Source: Carpediemonas membranifera (Eukaryota; Fornicata). From it: a stretch of DNA of 64,000 nucleotides. The stretch spans positions 620,001 through 684,000 of the forward strand of contig JAHDYR010000015.1 in assembly GCA_019828565.1 (NCBI GenBank), written 5' to 3'. Positions within the stretch are counted from its first letter, which is position 1; the number at the start of each line of letters is the position of its first letter. The notes below the pieces were generated by a model, which searched no databases, was not told the origin of the DNA, and worked only from the letters and a program-made list of their open reading frames with translations. This document shows positions 40,952-50,647 of this stretch, in pieces. Both the position numbers and the translations under genes were made by a program.

Positions 40952-43390
40952 ATGATCATCCATCGGCTGAAGACGGAACTCTCGGATGGTTATCTCCTGT
41001 CATTTGGCGATGATACTGCGAGATTGAACATATTGCTTGGTTTTTCGGTTCCGCTGAAGATTCTCCACCCAGAAAATGACCGCCAAGCCACACTGCAGTT
41101 CCTGTCGGGTGTATTCCCCCGTGAGGTGCTTCTGAATTCACCAAATGGCCCTGAGATGGACATCCACCTGATTATTCTGCCCCAATCGACGCGAGAGTTT
41201 GTATCCGGGCTGCCCGTGCTCTTCCCCTTCCTCCACCGCCGCTTCACCACCGGTCTCACCCGCATAGTTGCTACACAAGGCACTAGCAAGCTGATGAGCA
41301 TGACCCTTTACGACATCTATGCGTCCTACCTGCATACGTTCTGTCAGTACCCCTCGACGGACAGGACGATGGCGCAGGCCACGACACTCGACATCGTGGA
41401 CGCCCTGGCATCACACACTATCGCCACGTCATTCAATGAGCAGACCACCCTTGAGTTTGGCCCGATGACAGTGACGCTCGAGCCCGTGTGCGCCGGCGGG
41501 GAGATCGGCAGGGCCGTGTGGGTCATCGCCCTGCCCAGCAGAGAGCGCTTCGTGTACATGACCGGCGTAGCCATGGCGTCAGACGGCCTCACCCCCGTAT
41601 GCAACGCGACTGACCCGGCCATCCACGGCGCCGCGTACGTTTTCATCGACCCCAGGGTCACCGGGCTCGACCCCGCCATCCCGGACGCCCCCAACTATCC
41701 ACTCGGGCCCGGCTTCACCGACCGCGGCCGGCTGGACTACTCCGTCGCCCAGCTGTGCGACTTGGCCGCCACAACCCTGGCCGCGGGCAACGACGTCCTC
41801 GTCCCCACCCACGCCCCCACCGCCATGGTCGACCTGCTCAGACGGCTGGACGCGGCGTGGGGTGATGTCCAGTCCCTCGCGTCGCCGCAGGCCCCCTCGC
41901 TTGTCTTCCTGTCGCCCGTCGCCCACTCGATCCTCAGTGTCGCCCGGGCGTCCATGGGGTTCATGGCGTCGGAGGCCCTGGCGACGTTCCACAACGGATG
42001 GACACCACCGCTGCCCCTGCCCAACATCCGCGTAGCCCACGACATGGCCGAGCTGCGGGCAATCGCGGCCCCCCGACTCGTGGTCGGGTCGATGACCGCA
42101 GACCTGCACGCGGGACTGGCCCACAGCTTCTTCCTCTCCATGGCGGACAAGGCGGGCAACCTGGTCGTCCTGCCCCACGCCCCAGATCACGCCGGGTCCG
42201 TCCTGGGCACGCTGCACGCCCTGAGGACCGCCCCCCGCCAGAACTCCGCGCTCCGGGTGAACGTATGCAGCCTCGTCCCGTCTGAGGGCAAGGCGAGCAC
42301 CGTCCGCATTGTCGACACCGTCGAGCAGACCACGGGCCCCGCCGATGCCCCCAGGACTAGGGCCATCGAGCCCACCCTGACGGCCGATGGGGAGTACGTC
42401 CCCTTCCTCGTGCCCAAGGACCTCAAGGAACGGTGCGAGGCATTCGTCCCGCCCATTGCCCGGCCCATGGACGTGCGGAGGCCGGACAACCGCCCCGCCG
42501 CAGCACACCCCTCGGCCGCGGTGGCCCTGGAGCTGCCCGACCCGGACATCGTTATGGATCTCCTTAGGGACAGCCAGGTCGGGCTGACACCCGCGTCGGT
42601 GGAGCTAGAGCCCCGGTTCACCAACCTCGGGCATATCAGCAGACTCAAGCACGACGGATTCGGGGCCCTCCTCGAGCTGCAGACCGCCCCCGCCCCTGCC
42701 GCGGCCAAGACCGTTCGGGCAGACAGCTTCGTGGCGGCCCAGGAGGAGCGGGACCTTGAATCTGGCGTCCAGCTCGTCCAGAAGACGATCGACGTGGCCG
42801 TGCGGTGCCAGCTCGCGGCACTGCCCCTCCGGATCCACGCGACGCTCCCCAACCTCGCCAGGGCGCTCAAGGCCATCGCGGGGCCGGGCACTCGGCTGAT
42901 TGTAGACGGGCCGGGCCTGACTGACGTCGGCAGGGCCACCGGCTGCGAGGTGCTGGCCATCCCTGACTCCGCCCGACTCGACGTGGCGACCGGGCCCGTG
43001 TCCAAGCCCGTCAGCATCGGCAGGGCCCTGCTGGCGTCGACCACGATGCAGTCTGTTGGGGGAACCTCGGTGGGGCGGCTGAAGACGATGATCACACCCG
43101 AGCAGACCGACACCGGCTACAAGTACGTCGCGACTGAGCCTCTCCCGCTCGGACTGGGCGGTGTCAAGCTGTCACAGTACTCCTTTGGCCGGCTTGCTGA
43201 GGCCCTTACGACGGCACTGGCCGGGTCAACTGTAGTCCGGGAGACCGACGACGTCCGTGTGAAGCGGGATGGGGAAGAGGTTGTGGTGAGGTACCAGCAC
43301 CAGACGTCGACGTTCATCGTCGATGGGCCGCTATGCGCGCTGCAGTTCGACGTGCAGAACGCCATTGACGGTCTCATGGTGACGCTTTGA
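40952..43390 (+). CDS. CPSF2: Cleavage and polyadenylation specificity factor 100-kDa subunit
   Basis: 812 residues from ATG 40952. It has the metallo-beta-lactamase/beta-CASP fold in a catalytically dead form: IHLIILPQSTREFVSGLP stands where active enzymes have HxHxDH, as in CPSF100. Other CPSF100 landmarks follow in order: MTLYDIYASYLHTF, the segment MTVTLEPVCAGGEIGRAVWV (the 'pleasant loop' before a further strand), DVLVPTHAPTAMVDLLRRLD (beta-CASP), RLVVGSMTADLHAGLAHSFF, and a C-terminal domain with VDGPGLTDVGRATG and a final small fold. The protein is a structural partner of CPSF73 in the mRNA 3'-end cleavage complex in the nucleus. It is somewhat longer than human CPSF2 (about 780). The stop lies 123 bp before the histidine kinase ATG. 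Confidence 0.8.
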   Translation: MIIHRLKTELSDGYLLSFGDDTARLNILLGFSVPLKILHPENDRQATLQFLSGVFPREVLLNSPNGPEMDIHLIILPQSTREFVSGLPVLFPFLHRRFTTGLTRIVATQGTSKLMSMTLYDIYASYLHTFCQYPSTDRTMAQATTLDIVDALASHTIATSFNEQTTLEFGPMTVTLEPVCAGGEIGRAVWVIALPSRERFVYMTGVAMASDGLTPVCNATDPAIHGAAYVFIDPRVTGLDPAIPDAPNYPLGPGFTDRGRLDYSVAQLCDLAATTLAAGNDVLVPTHAPTAMVDLLRRLDAAWGDVQSLASPQAPSLVFLSPVAHSILSVARASMGFMASEALATFHNGWTPPLPLPNIRVAHDMAELRAIAAPRLVVGSMTADLHAGLAHSFFLSMADKAGNLVVLPHAPDHAGSVLGTLHALRTAPRQNSALRVNVCSLVPSEGKASTVRIVDTVEQTTGPADAPRTRAIEPTLTADGEYVPFLVPKDLKERCEAFVPPIARPMDVRRPDNRPAAAHPSAAVALELPDPDIVMDLLRDSQVGLTPASVELEPRFTNLGHISRLKHDGFGALLELQTAPAPAAAKTVRADSFVAAQEERDLESGVQLVQKTIDVAVRCQLAALPLRIHATLPNLARALKAIAGPGTRLIVDGPGLTDVGRATGCEVLAIPDSARLDVATGPVSKPVSIGRALLASTTMQSVGGTSVGRLKTMITPEQTDTGYKYVATEPLPLGLGGVKLSQYSFGRLAEALTTALAGSTVVRETDDVRVKRDGEEVVVRYQHQTSTFIVDGPLCALQFDVQNAIDGLMVTL

Positions 43391-43513
43391 GGGGCGGGTT
43401 TGTTTATCATAAAGCATAGCTGGTGGTGCCGAGTCACGGGAGTCCTGGTCTGGAGTTGCTCGTGTGCATGTCATGGACGGGATATCAAAGAGGACTGCGG
43501 GGGTGCGCGATCA

Positions 43514-45758
43514 ATGCCTGTTGACATTGAAGACTCTGTAGCTAGGAATGGCAAGTCTCGGATGCCTAAGGCCTTGACGGCCACGCTCTTTGTCGCCGAC
43601 GACAAGGTGGTGCATCCGCTCCAAAGAATCAACCCCAACTCCATGAAAACGATCGATACAGTGTCTTTTGAGGATATATTTGAGCTCTCGCTCTTTCAGG
43701 AGGTCGTTGACGCCCTCAGCGCCGCATCCAGAATTACCTCACAGATGCTGACGCCGTCGGGCGACGAGGGGATCACAGACCGACCCAGCAACCTCCCTGT
43801 GCTGTTCAAACGGATATGGGACCGGATACAGTTCACCGCTGAGGCGGCGGAGCAGACCTTGGGTCCATGGGTCGTGGCCATGAGTCAGCGCGCGGGGCTC
43901 CATGGCGCGGAGGTTACTATCCATCTGTCCAGGAGGGTGCTGGCAGTGTGGGTCGTGTGCGGCGTGCGACTCCCCGACTCGCCGCTCCCGCCGTTCATCC
44001 GGGACCTGTGTCTAACACACGGTATCGATGGGGCCGCGGCCGAGGGGCTGTGGGCCGCCATGCCGGTGATGACCGCCGAACAGTTCGCGGACAAGGTCGG
44101 CTTCGTCAGACTGTTCGCCACACAGATGTCGACGTTGGCATCGCGGAGCTTCGCCAGCCGGGTGTCAGTCGTGTCGCTGAGGGAGAAAAACCGCTTCCTC
44201 AGCGAAAGGACCGTGTTCCTCGAGTCTCTCATCCAGCAGCGCGGCAAGGACCTCATACAAGCCAACCAGCAGCTCAGCGCCTCCCTAGCCACACGGCGTC
44301 TCTTCCTCAGCCGCGTCAGCCACGACATGCGGGGCCCCCTGCTCGGCGTTGTCGGCACGGCCCAGCTGCTCGAGGATGACGTTCAGACACAGATACTATC
44401 AGATGTTGAGCGGCGGTCGAGTCTGAAGATAATGAGATCATCAGTGGAGATTCTGCTGTCGTTCGTGGACAGTCTGCTTGACTTCTCGACTTTGGTCAGC
44501 GCAGATGATAGCCGACCGCTGGTCACTCTCGAGGAGAAACCGGTCGATCTTCGCGCCTTTACCCCCAGCGTAGTGTCGCTCTTCCACGCAGTTATGGTCC
44601 AGAAGGAGCTTGCAGTGTCGATCAACATATCTAACAGCGTCCCCAGCGCCATCATGATAGATCCCGTCCGGCTGGCCCAGCTGATGACGAACTTCATGGG
44701 TAATGGAGTCAAGTTCAGTCAGCCTGGGGGGAGGATCGAGGTCCACGTCGATAGGATCGACCCAGGATCGCTGCCCCCGTGTATGCCCGAGGGGGCGTAC
44801 GCGATCATCGCCTCCCCCACCCTCTACTCTACCCAGACGCTGCCGTCGGACGAGGAACCAATGGTCACCCTGCACTGTCTCGCCGAGCTCAAGGGAACGC
44901 TGCCTGCCACGGACGACGCCACGGCTCTCATCAGCATTGTCGTGGCGGACACGGGTCCGGGCATCAACCCCGCCCAGCTGTACGATATCTTCTCCGCATT
45001 CGCCCAGCAAGAGATCTGGACCTCGAGGGTCTACGGTGGGTCGGGACTGGGACTTTCGATGTGCAGGTCCGTGTGCGTCGACATGTACGGCGGCGTGATT
45101 GCTGCCACAAACCGGCCCGACGGCGGGGCTCTGTTCGCTGCCTTCCTGCCCATGAAACTGACTGACGAGACACCAGTCGACCCCTTCAAGGAGATGCCAT
45201 CGAGCCATCCATTGTTCAAACACAAGGCCAGGTCGCGGAATCCGCTGCTGTCTCCGCACCTCGACCCCGTCCCACACGAGGTCCCGCAGGATAGCCCTGA
45301 CTTTATGGACCCGAGCCAGATTCGGATACTGGTGGTCGACGACCTCGACGTGAACAGGGTCATCGTCGGGCGACTGCTTAAGATGGCGCTGAGACGGACG
45401 GGACGGCCCTACAGCATTTCATACGCATGCGGTGGGTACGAATGCCTGCAGCTGACCGAGAAGAACACCTATGATATTAGTATGCCCCCGTTACCCCTGT
45501 TACACAGTCCTCCTCGACCTCCACATGCCCGATCTAGACGGCACAGAGGTCGTCCGCCAGATAAGGGCCAGGGAGCGCGACCAGCCGGGCGACCTGGGCC
45601 ATCAGCCTGTCCTCGCCCTGAGTGCGAGTGACCCCCAAGTGCTGGCCGAGCTCTGCACCGAGGAGGGGTTCGACGGGTTCCTCCAGAAGCCTTTCAAACA
45701 GGCCGAGCTCGACAGCATACTCCATAAGTTTGGCGGCAGCACTAATAGCTTGTCATAA
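43514..45758 (+). CDS. Hybrid sensor histidine kinase with C-terminal receiver domain, two exons
   Basis: 738 residues after splicing. ATG at 43514 is the first in-frame ATG. The N-terminal ~240 residues are a helical, possibly sensory region without membrane segments. A coiled coil leads to the dimerisation/phosphoacceptor helix with His270 in SRVSHDMRGPLLG. The ATP-binding domain has the N box (MTNFMGNGVKF), G1 (DTGPGI), F box (IFSAFAQQE) and G2 (GGSGLGLSM). The receiver domain begins at RILVVDDLDVNRVIVG; its phosphoacceptor Asp659 is in LLDLHMPDLDG and its Lys716 in LQKPF. The 28-nt intron at 45480-45507 lies inside the receiver; splicing gives YDI-ILLDLHMPD. Before splicing, the first frame runs into low-complexity sequence and the second has no start. 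Hybrid kinases pass phosphate from His to Asp and on to a phosphotransfer protein. It has no TM, so it should be cytosolic. Confidence 0.9.
45480..45507 (+). other. Intron, 28 nt (histidine kinase)
   Basis: 5' GTATGC, 3' CTGTTACACAG, phase 1. Removal restores the receiver-domain phosphoacceptor motif in frame. Confidence 0.95.
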
Positions 45759-45803
45759 TTTATAAACAGAAAGGGATGCCATAGAAAGAAGCTGCTTGCT
45801 TGC

Positions 45804-46649
45804 CTACCCCAGGCGCATTATGATCATCGCGGGCAGAGTCATGAAGAGTACTAGGCCCTCCACCATGCTCGCCACGTTGATGCTCATCGTCAGCATGAGG
45901 ACTGTGACGCGGACGGGGTGCTCCCCGATGATCGTCTCCGTTGCGACAGGGAGCGAGAGAGGCTGGTGCGGGGTTTGGGGGTCCGTCGGAACAATGGTCG
46001 GGGTGTACTGCACTGGCGACGGGAAGGCCGACTCGACCTGCTGCGACAGCCGTGGCCGGGTGATGGTGAGGCCGATGCCGTCGATGAGCGCGAGTGTCAG
46101 CTGGACAAGCCCTCCGCACCACAGCACGTTGACTATCGTGCCTGCGTAGTAGCTCAGCGCTGCAGAGATCAGCAGGGCTGTGGGCATGAACAGGTTGGCG
46201 CCCACGAAGAAGAAGACCGACGCCACGGCGGTGCGCCAAAAGTATTGCTCGGTGGCGGACCGTGTCTGGAACTTATCCCTGTCGTCGCCCCCAACAACAG
46301 GGCTCTGGAGCAGTAGCTGGGGCGTCGTCATCTTGCGCCGGGGGCCGTCGCGGATGTCGAGGCGGAGGAGGTAAGCGGGGCCGGGGGAAGACACTGAAGA
46401 CACCGTCTGCTCGCTTGCACAGGAGCGCACTGATTCTCGGGAATCAGACTCACAGGCTATCTCATGGTGCCCTATGAGCGGAGAGGCCGTTACTGCCTCA
46501 CGTAGGACGCGGGGACTGCCGCTGTCATCCGTACTTGGCGGTGTGCGTTGCTCCGTTGAAGATTGTGATATAGTGATCTCCACATCAGACGGACTGAGCT
46601 CTGCTGAAGCGGAGGCAGCTTGGAAGCTCCCCAGCAGGTCGAACACCAT
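45804..46649 (-). CDS. Unrecognised four-helix membrane protein A
   Basis: 281 residues from ATG 46649. The first ~135 residues are Ser/Glu/Thr-rich and probably disordered and cytoplasmic. The rest has about four hydrophobic segments: VASVFFFVGANLFMPTALL, LISAALSYYAGTIVNVLW with GGLVQLTLALIDGIGL, and after a Pro/Thr loop VTVLMLTMSINVASMVEGL with VLFMTLPAMIIM. No family recognised. The layout and the last segment (-x-VEG-L/I-LFM-) resemble the gene at 49386-50051, so the two may be distant paralogues. The 3' end converges with the histidine kinase, with 45 bp between the stops. Confidence 0.6.
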   Translation of the reverse strand: MVFDLLGSFQAASASAELSPSDVEITISQSSTEQRTPPSTDDSGSPRVLREAVTASPLIGHHEIACESDSRESVRSCASEQTVSSVSSPGPAYLLRLDIRDGPRRKMTTPQLLLQSPVVGGDDRDKFQTRSATEQYFWRTAVASVFFFVGANLFMPTALLISAALSYYAGTIVNVLWCGGLVQLTLALIDGIGLTITRPRLSQQVESAFPSPVQYTPTIVPTDPQTPHQPLSLPVATETIIGEHPVRVTVLMLTMSINVASMVEGLVLFMTLPAMIIMRLG

Positions 46650-46820
46650 CTGTGGTTAAACTGGAACAAGATTTCCGCTAAATTCCGACCATGAGGACCG
46701 GGTGTGACTGGAGACACACTCTTGCCTTGCCGCCAGCTGACCCCAAACCGTGAGTAGTCCCTTTTTATTTTTGTAGTCAAATCTCAGATCACCCGAGGTA
46801 AAGTGCGAAAAAGTCAAAGG

Positions 46821-48584
46821 TCAATCATCAAACATCAACCCGTTCGCCGCGTCGTCGATGCACCGCGCCACCACGCCTGCTGCTCGCACGAGAGTGTCCG
46901 GACTGACCTTATCGGGGGTGTCCTCCCTCGTGTGGTAGTAGGGCAGCCCCATGTAGAGGTCCGGGATGAAGAGCAGCGTCACTGCGTCCACACCGCCTTG
47001 AGAGAACACCGCGGCGTCAGTCCCGCCGTCGAGCAGGCCCAGGGACCGCGCCTCCATCGACCCGCCCATGTCCAGGAAGTAACTTACCAGATCCGCCGAG
47101 TGGGATGTCCGCGTCGTCCGCTCCCGGTCGAGGATGATCGTCTTGGACCCGGACCCGACCCCGTCCAGGTTCACCATGAGGACTTGGCCGCCCGAGGCTC
47201 TGATGGAGTCGAATTCCTCGTGATGGGAACGGAAGTAGGCCCTGGCGCCACGGAGACCGCACTCCTCGCTGCCAAAGGAGACCAGACGCACCTCAAGATT
47301 GTTGCGGTCAAGGTTGGTTTCGACTGATTTTTCAAGATACGTTTTGATACATTTGCCGAGACCGGCGAGGACTGCAACGCCTCCGAGATTGTCCATCGCA
47401 CCGGGAACTCTGTTACCGCCGAACAGGAACAACAGCGGCGTTACACTGCCGAGGGCCCCCAGGAAGAGGCCCAGGACCGCCCGGGAGGCTATGATGTGAC
47501 CTAAAAGTGCGGGAAACCACACGGCGGCCACGGCCATGGCCACGCCGACCAGGGAGGAGAGTGTTATCCCCGTAACACTGAGCACGGCGGAGACGGTGAA
47601 CAGCCAAGGATGGCGGTACCGCAGCCAGTACTCCGGGGCCGAGTCGTGGTGGGCTGAGACAATCAGGAGGCTGCGGGGCGGACCGCGGGTCGAGGACAAC
47701 ACCGGTGTCTTGGGACTGGCGACTGACTCGTGCGGCGTCACGGTGAGGTCGGTCTCGGTGTCGCTGAGGGCCGTTTCGCTGTCCGAGCAGACCTCGATCG
47801 TTGGGCGGGGGACGAAGCGGGCTATGGCGTTCATGCTGGTGTGGCGGGGGAAGAGGGGGTTGAGTGCCTCGCCGTACATGAAGAAAGTGTGCACAACAAC
47901 GAAGACAATGACACCAACAAGCGCTAGACAGAGAGCAAGCGGCCAGTAAAGCACGGTTGAGGACGCAATAAGAGCGTGGCGTGTGTAAACAAACAACACC
48001 ACGGCCACCGCCCCGAGAAGGAAGGCCATCCGGAGCCAGCTGAAGAACAAAGCAGGGTGAGTCTCGAACTCCTCAGCACTCACCTCAGCGTGCGGCAGAA
48101 GGCCCTCGAAATAGCGCTGCACGGCCTTACCGCGCATGTACTCCTGCCTGGTGCCGGGCATGCCGGGGCCGGGGTCCGCGCAGATGCTGGAGACGACCGC
48201 GTGCATGTCACTGCCGAGGTCCTCGGAGGAGAGCACTAGGAGACGCAATCCACCTATACACTGCGGGGGGAGGTTCTGGGCCATGCTGTTCCGCCGTTCG
48301 ATGAGGTCCTGTGACGCTGTCCGCCTTTGAACATGGCCCCGTGGTGTCCGGGGAGTTCTGGGAGTTCTAGGCGAGCGCGGTGACCTCCTTTGCGTCGCTG
48401 AACTTGGTTCCTCATCGATTTCGGCGATGGGGAGGTCTTTCAAGGCGAACATCTGTGGTTGGCAAAACCCGCCGACGGACCGATCGGCTGCCACGATTGA
48501 AGCGGCGCGAGACAATCGAGACTGTTGAACTGCATTTGGCAGGGCGGGGGTTGGCTTGGGGAGTGGACTGCGTTGAGTTACCAT
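46821..48584 (-). CDS. Membrane M28-family zinc aminopeptidase
   Basis: 587 residues from ATG 48584. A Pro/Arg/Ser-rich N-terminus is followed by two membrane helices near residues 184-202 and 212-234. The metal site of family M28 is complete: H312-x-D314 (SAHHDS), D398 (GAMDN), the Glu pair E440-E441 (GSEECG), D474 (NLDG) and H551 (YYHTRED). Unusually, residues about 325-390, between the first two motifs, contain about three hydrophobic helices, so the catalytic domain is interrupted by a membrane insertion. M28 enzymes are co-catalytic two-zinc aminopeptidases or carboxypeptidases. The substrate here is unknown; secretory-pathway or plasma-membrane location is likely. Confidence 0.85.
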   Translation of the reverse strand: MVTQRSPLPKPTPALPNAVQQSRLSRAASIVAADRSVGGFCQPQMFALKDLPIAEIDEEPSSATQRRSPRSPRTPRTPRTPRGHVQRRTASQDLIERRNSMAQNLPPQCIGGLRLLVLSSEDLGSDMHAVVSSICADPGPGMPGTRQEYMRGKAVQRYFEGLLPHAEVSAEEFETHPALFFSWLRMAFLLGAVAVVLFVYTRHALIASSTVLYWPLALCLALVGVIVFVVVHTFFMYGEALNPLFPRHTSMNAIARFVPRPTIEVCSDSETALSDTETDLTVTPHESVASPKTPVLSSTRGPPRSLLIVSAHHDSAPEYWLRYRHPWLFTVSAVLSVTGITLSSLVGVAMAVAAVWFPALLGHIIASRAVLGLFLGALGSVTPLLFLFGGNRVPGAMDNLGGVAVLAGLGKCIKTYLEKSVETNLDRNNLEVRLVSFGSEECGLRGARAYFRSHHEEFDSIRASGGQVLMVNLDGVGSGSKTIILDRERTTRTSHSADLVSYFLDMGGSMEARSLGLLDGGTDAAVFSQGGVDAVTLLFIPDLYMGLPYYHTREDTPDKVSPDTLVRAAGVVARCIDDAANGLMFDD

Positions 48585-48779
48585 CCCTCTGCCTCAGATG
48601 CGGGAGAGGAGGCGATGCTTCGTCATCACGGGCAAGACTCTCTTAACTATTGACAGAGACATACCCGACACTCATTCTGAATTCCAGAGATATTTATGTG
48701 AATCACAGTATATCATCTGAGGCTGTCGTAAATGAATCTCCTTGCACCTCGAACCAATGATACTTGATTCTGCCGCCGA

Positions 48780-49307
48780 ATGATCGCGAAAACAGCCTTT
48801 CCGAACACACCGCTCGCAATGAGCCCGATCGCAAAACCAAAGGGCCGCAAACAGCGCGTTACGTGGACGGAGGAGCTGCACAAGAAATTCGAGGACATCG
48901 TGATGGACGTGGGCATCCGCTCCGCCCAACCGCGCTACATCCTGACGCTCATGGACACCGACGGCCTCTCGCGCGAGAACGTCGCGTCGCATCTGCAGAA
49001 GTTCCGCCACAAGATCATGCGGATCCACGGTCTCGCCTCCATTGACGACCTCAGCGACGAGCACGGCATGCGCATCGACGAGATCCGCGAGCGTCTTCCC
49101 ACGCCGCCCCCGCGCAGACGCAGACGCCGCCGCGTCGAGCCCTCGCTCGCGGCGCTCACCCAGGTCGCGTTCAGCGAGTTCACGCCCACGACGCAGTCCG
49201 ACGCGTCGCCGCCAGCCACGTTCGCCGCGCCGACCGGGCGCCACGTGGTGCCGATCATCGGCGACCCCGACAGACACCACAGCCTGCCCGCATTCCTGCT
49301 ACACTAG
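48780..49307 (+). CDS. GARP-type Myb DNA-binding protein
   Basis: 175 residues from ATG 48780; the Met at 48819 is an alternative start. Residues about 22-85 form a GARP (plant ARR-B/GOLDEN2-like) Myb domain. It has RVTWTEELHKKFEDIVMDVG for helix 1, a second helix with PRYILTLMD, and the signature third helix LSRENVASHLQKFR (SHLQKFR corresponds to the plant SHLQKYR). A Pro/Arg-rich stretch and a Ser/Thr/Ala-rich tail follow; no receiver domain is attached. The GARP class is best known from plants but has also been described in Giardia. It should be a sequence-specific transcription factor. It lies 3 kb from the hybrid histidine kinase. Confidence 0.85.
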   Translation: MIAKTAFPNTPLAMSPIAKPKGRKQRVTWTEELHKKFEDIVMDVGIRSAQPRYILTLMDTDGLSRENVASHLQKFRHKIMRIHGLASIDDLSDEHGMRIDEIRERLPTPPPRRRRRRRVEPSLAALTQVAFSEFTPTTQSDASPPATFAAPTGRHVVPIIGDPDRHHSLPAFLLH

Positions 49308-49385
49308 ACCACCATCCGAGCTCTCTATGTTATGCTCCGATAAACTGCACTGCCTTGGTCTCTTTATGCAGACGCCGCGCCGTCT

Positions 49386-50051
49386 TCACGGCACGATGAA
49401 CGAGCCGACCGCCACCACGTTCACGGCCGCCATGAACAGGATGCCCTCGACCAGGCCTGCCCCGGCGATGATGATTCCAAGCCAGGCGAGACGGCGGTGG
49501 GGCGGGGTCGGTGAGCTCCTGGCCCTCTTGGGGTTGATCTCCATGGTGTAGGCCATGCCGATGACCACGGCGGATTCAAGCATCTTCATGAAGCCAAGGA
49601 TCTGGATTGCGAGGATAAGGATACGGATGTTGAAGTAGAGGCAGGCCGCCCCAAACACCAGGGCGAAGGGCACGATCACACAGTTGAACAGGAACAGCGT
49701 CGCCGTGGCCTCCACACACAGCGCCCGGGCACGATTACCGGGCTTCTCGGCGTACAGCGGAGCGTGGTCGACGTCATACCCCGCGTCGGGGGACGGCGGC
49801 ATCATGGGGGATGCGAACTGGATGTCGTCATGGTTGGTAGGATAGTTCGGAGGACGATACTTCGCATGTTCATTGTCACTACTCGAGCTGCTGGAGCTGG
49901 ATGAGCCCGCTGTATCAACTTTCTGCGGAGAAAGAAGAGAATCTTGCTCGGCTGGACCCATGGCTGGTATTGGATCACGCGGGGCGTCATATGGGCTTGA
50001 TATGTATGACGTAGTACCATAGTCAATGTCGTAGTTGATATCGTCGGTCAT
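49386..50051 (-). CDS. Unrecognised four-helix membrane protein B
   Basis: 221 residues from ATG 50051 (a GTG at 50060 opens the same frame). The first ~110 residues are acidic and Ser-rich (a run of nine Ser) with Tyr/Asp-rich blocks, probably disordered. Four hydrophobic helices follow: ATATLFLFNCVIVPFALVFG, NIRILILAIQILGFMKM, SAVVIGMAYTM, and LGIIIAGAGLVEGILFMAAV with a short C-terminal tail. Its C-terminal segment (GAGLVEGILFMAAV) resembles that of the 45804-46649 protein. No family recognised. It converges with the GARP gene, with 78 bp between the stops. Confidence 0.6.
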   Translation of the reverse strand: MTDDINYDIDYGTTSYISSPYDAPRDPIPAMGPAEQDSLLSPQKVDTAGSSSSSSSSSDNEHAKYRPPNYPTNHDDIQFASPMMPPSPDAGYDVDHAPLYAEKPGNRARALCVEATATLFLFNCVIVPFALVFGAACLYFNIRILILAIQILGFMKMLESAVVIGMAYTMEINPKRARSSPTPPHRRLAWLGIIIAGAGLVEGILFMAAVNVVAVGSFIVP

Positions 50052-50647
50052 GTCCACCACTGTCTCCTGAGATTGAGAGGATTAAAATTCTGGATTGAGC
50101 TCAGATCGGCCGGATTGGGAGATATTGTGGACTTAGCGAGTTGGGTCAATTCCCATCGGATGGTCAGACAAGCCGGGCTGCCCATCAACGCCCGTGGTTG
50201 ACTGCAAACCCAGCTACACGGAACAGAAGAAGCAAGCACTGCCCACTGCGCCCGAACTGCAGGATGTCCCCAAAATGTATGCAGCATGAGCACAACACCG
50301 GGTAACTTCTGCTCAAATGCACTCTCAAAATGCAGTTTAAGGAACAATGATTGAAATGATCTGGTACAGGAGGCAGCCCCAAGCTATGGTATGGAGGGGC
50401 GATTCAACACCTACCTAGCACTTCCTAGAGCTGATATGACGTTTCCGCGAATTCCCGACGTCGGTCAACGCGGTTCCTGGTGTGACCCAAACTTTGAGAT
50501 CTCTGCCAAAGCTGTCCACTGGCCAGTCAGGGGTCAACTATGTCCATGAAACAGCCACGTTGAAGCCCGTCCTGCCATTTATGTGACGAGCTGGGCCCTT
50601 TATGATCCGCATGTATCATCGTCTCGAAACGACTTCGTTGCAGCGAA
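50052..50647. other. Intergenic region between divergent genes
   Basis: 596 bp between the 5' ends of membrane protein B and the RCC1 protein, so it should carry both promoters. It is AT-richer with no ORF I believe, and no recognisable TATA or initiator pattern shared with other genes. Confidence 0.5.
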
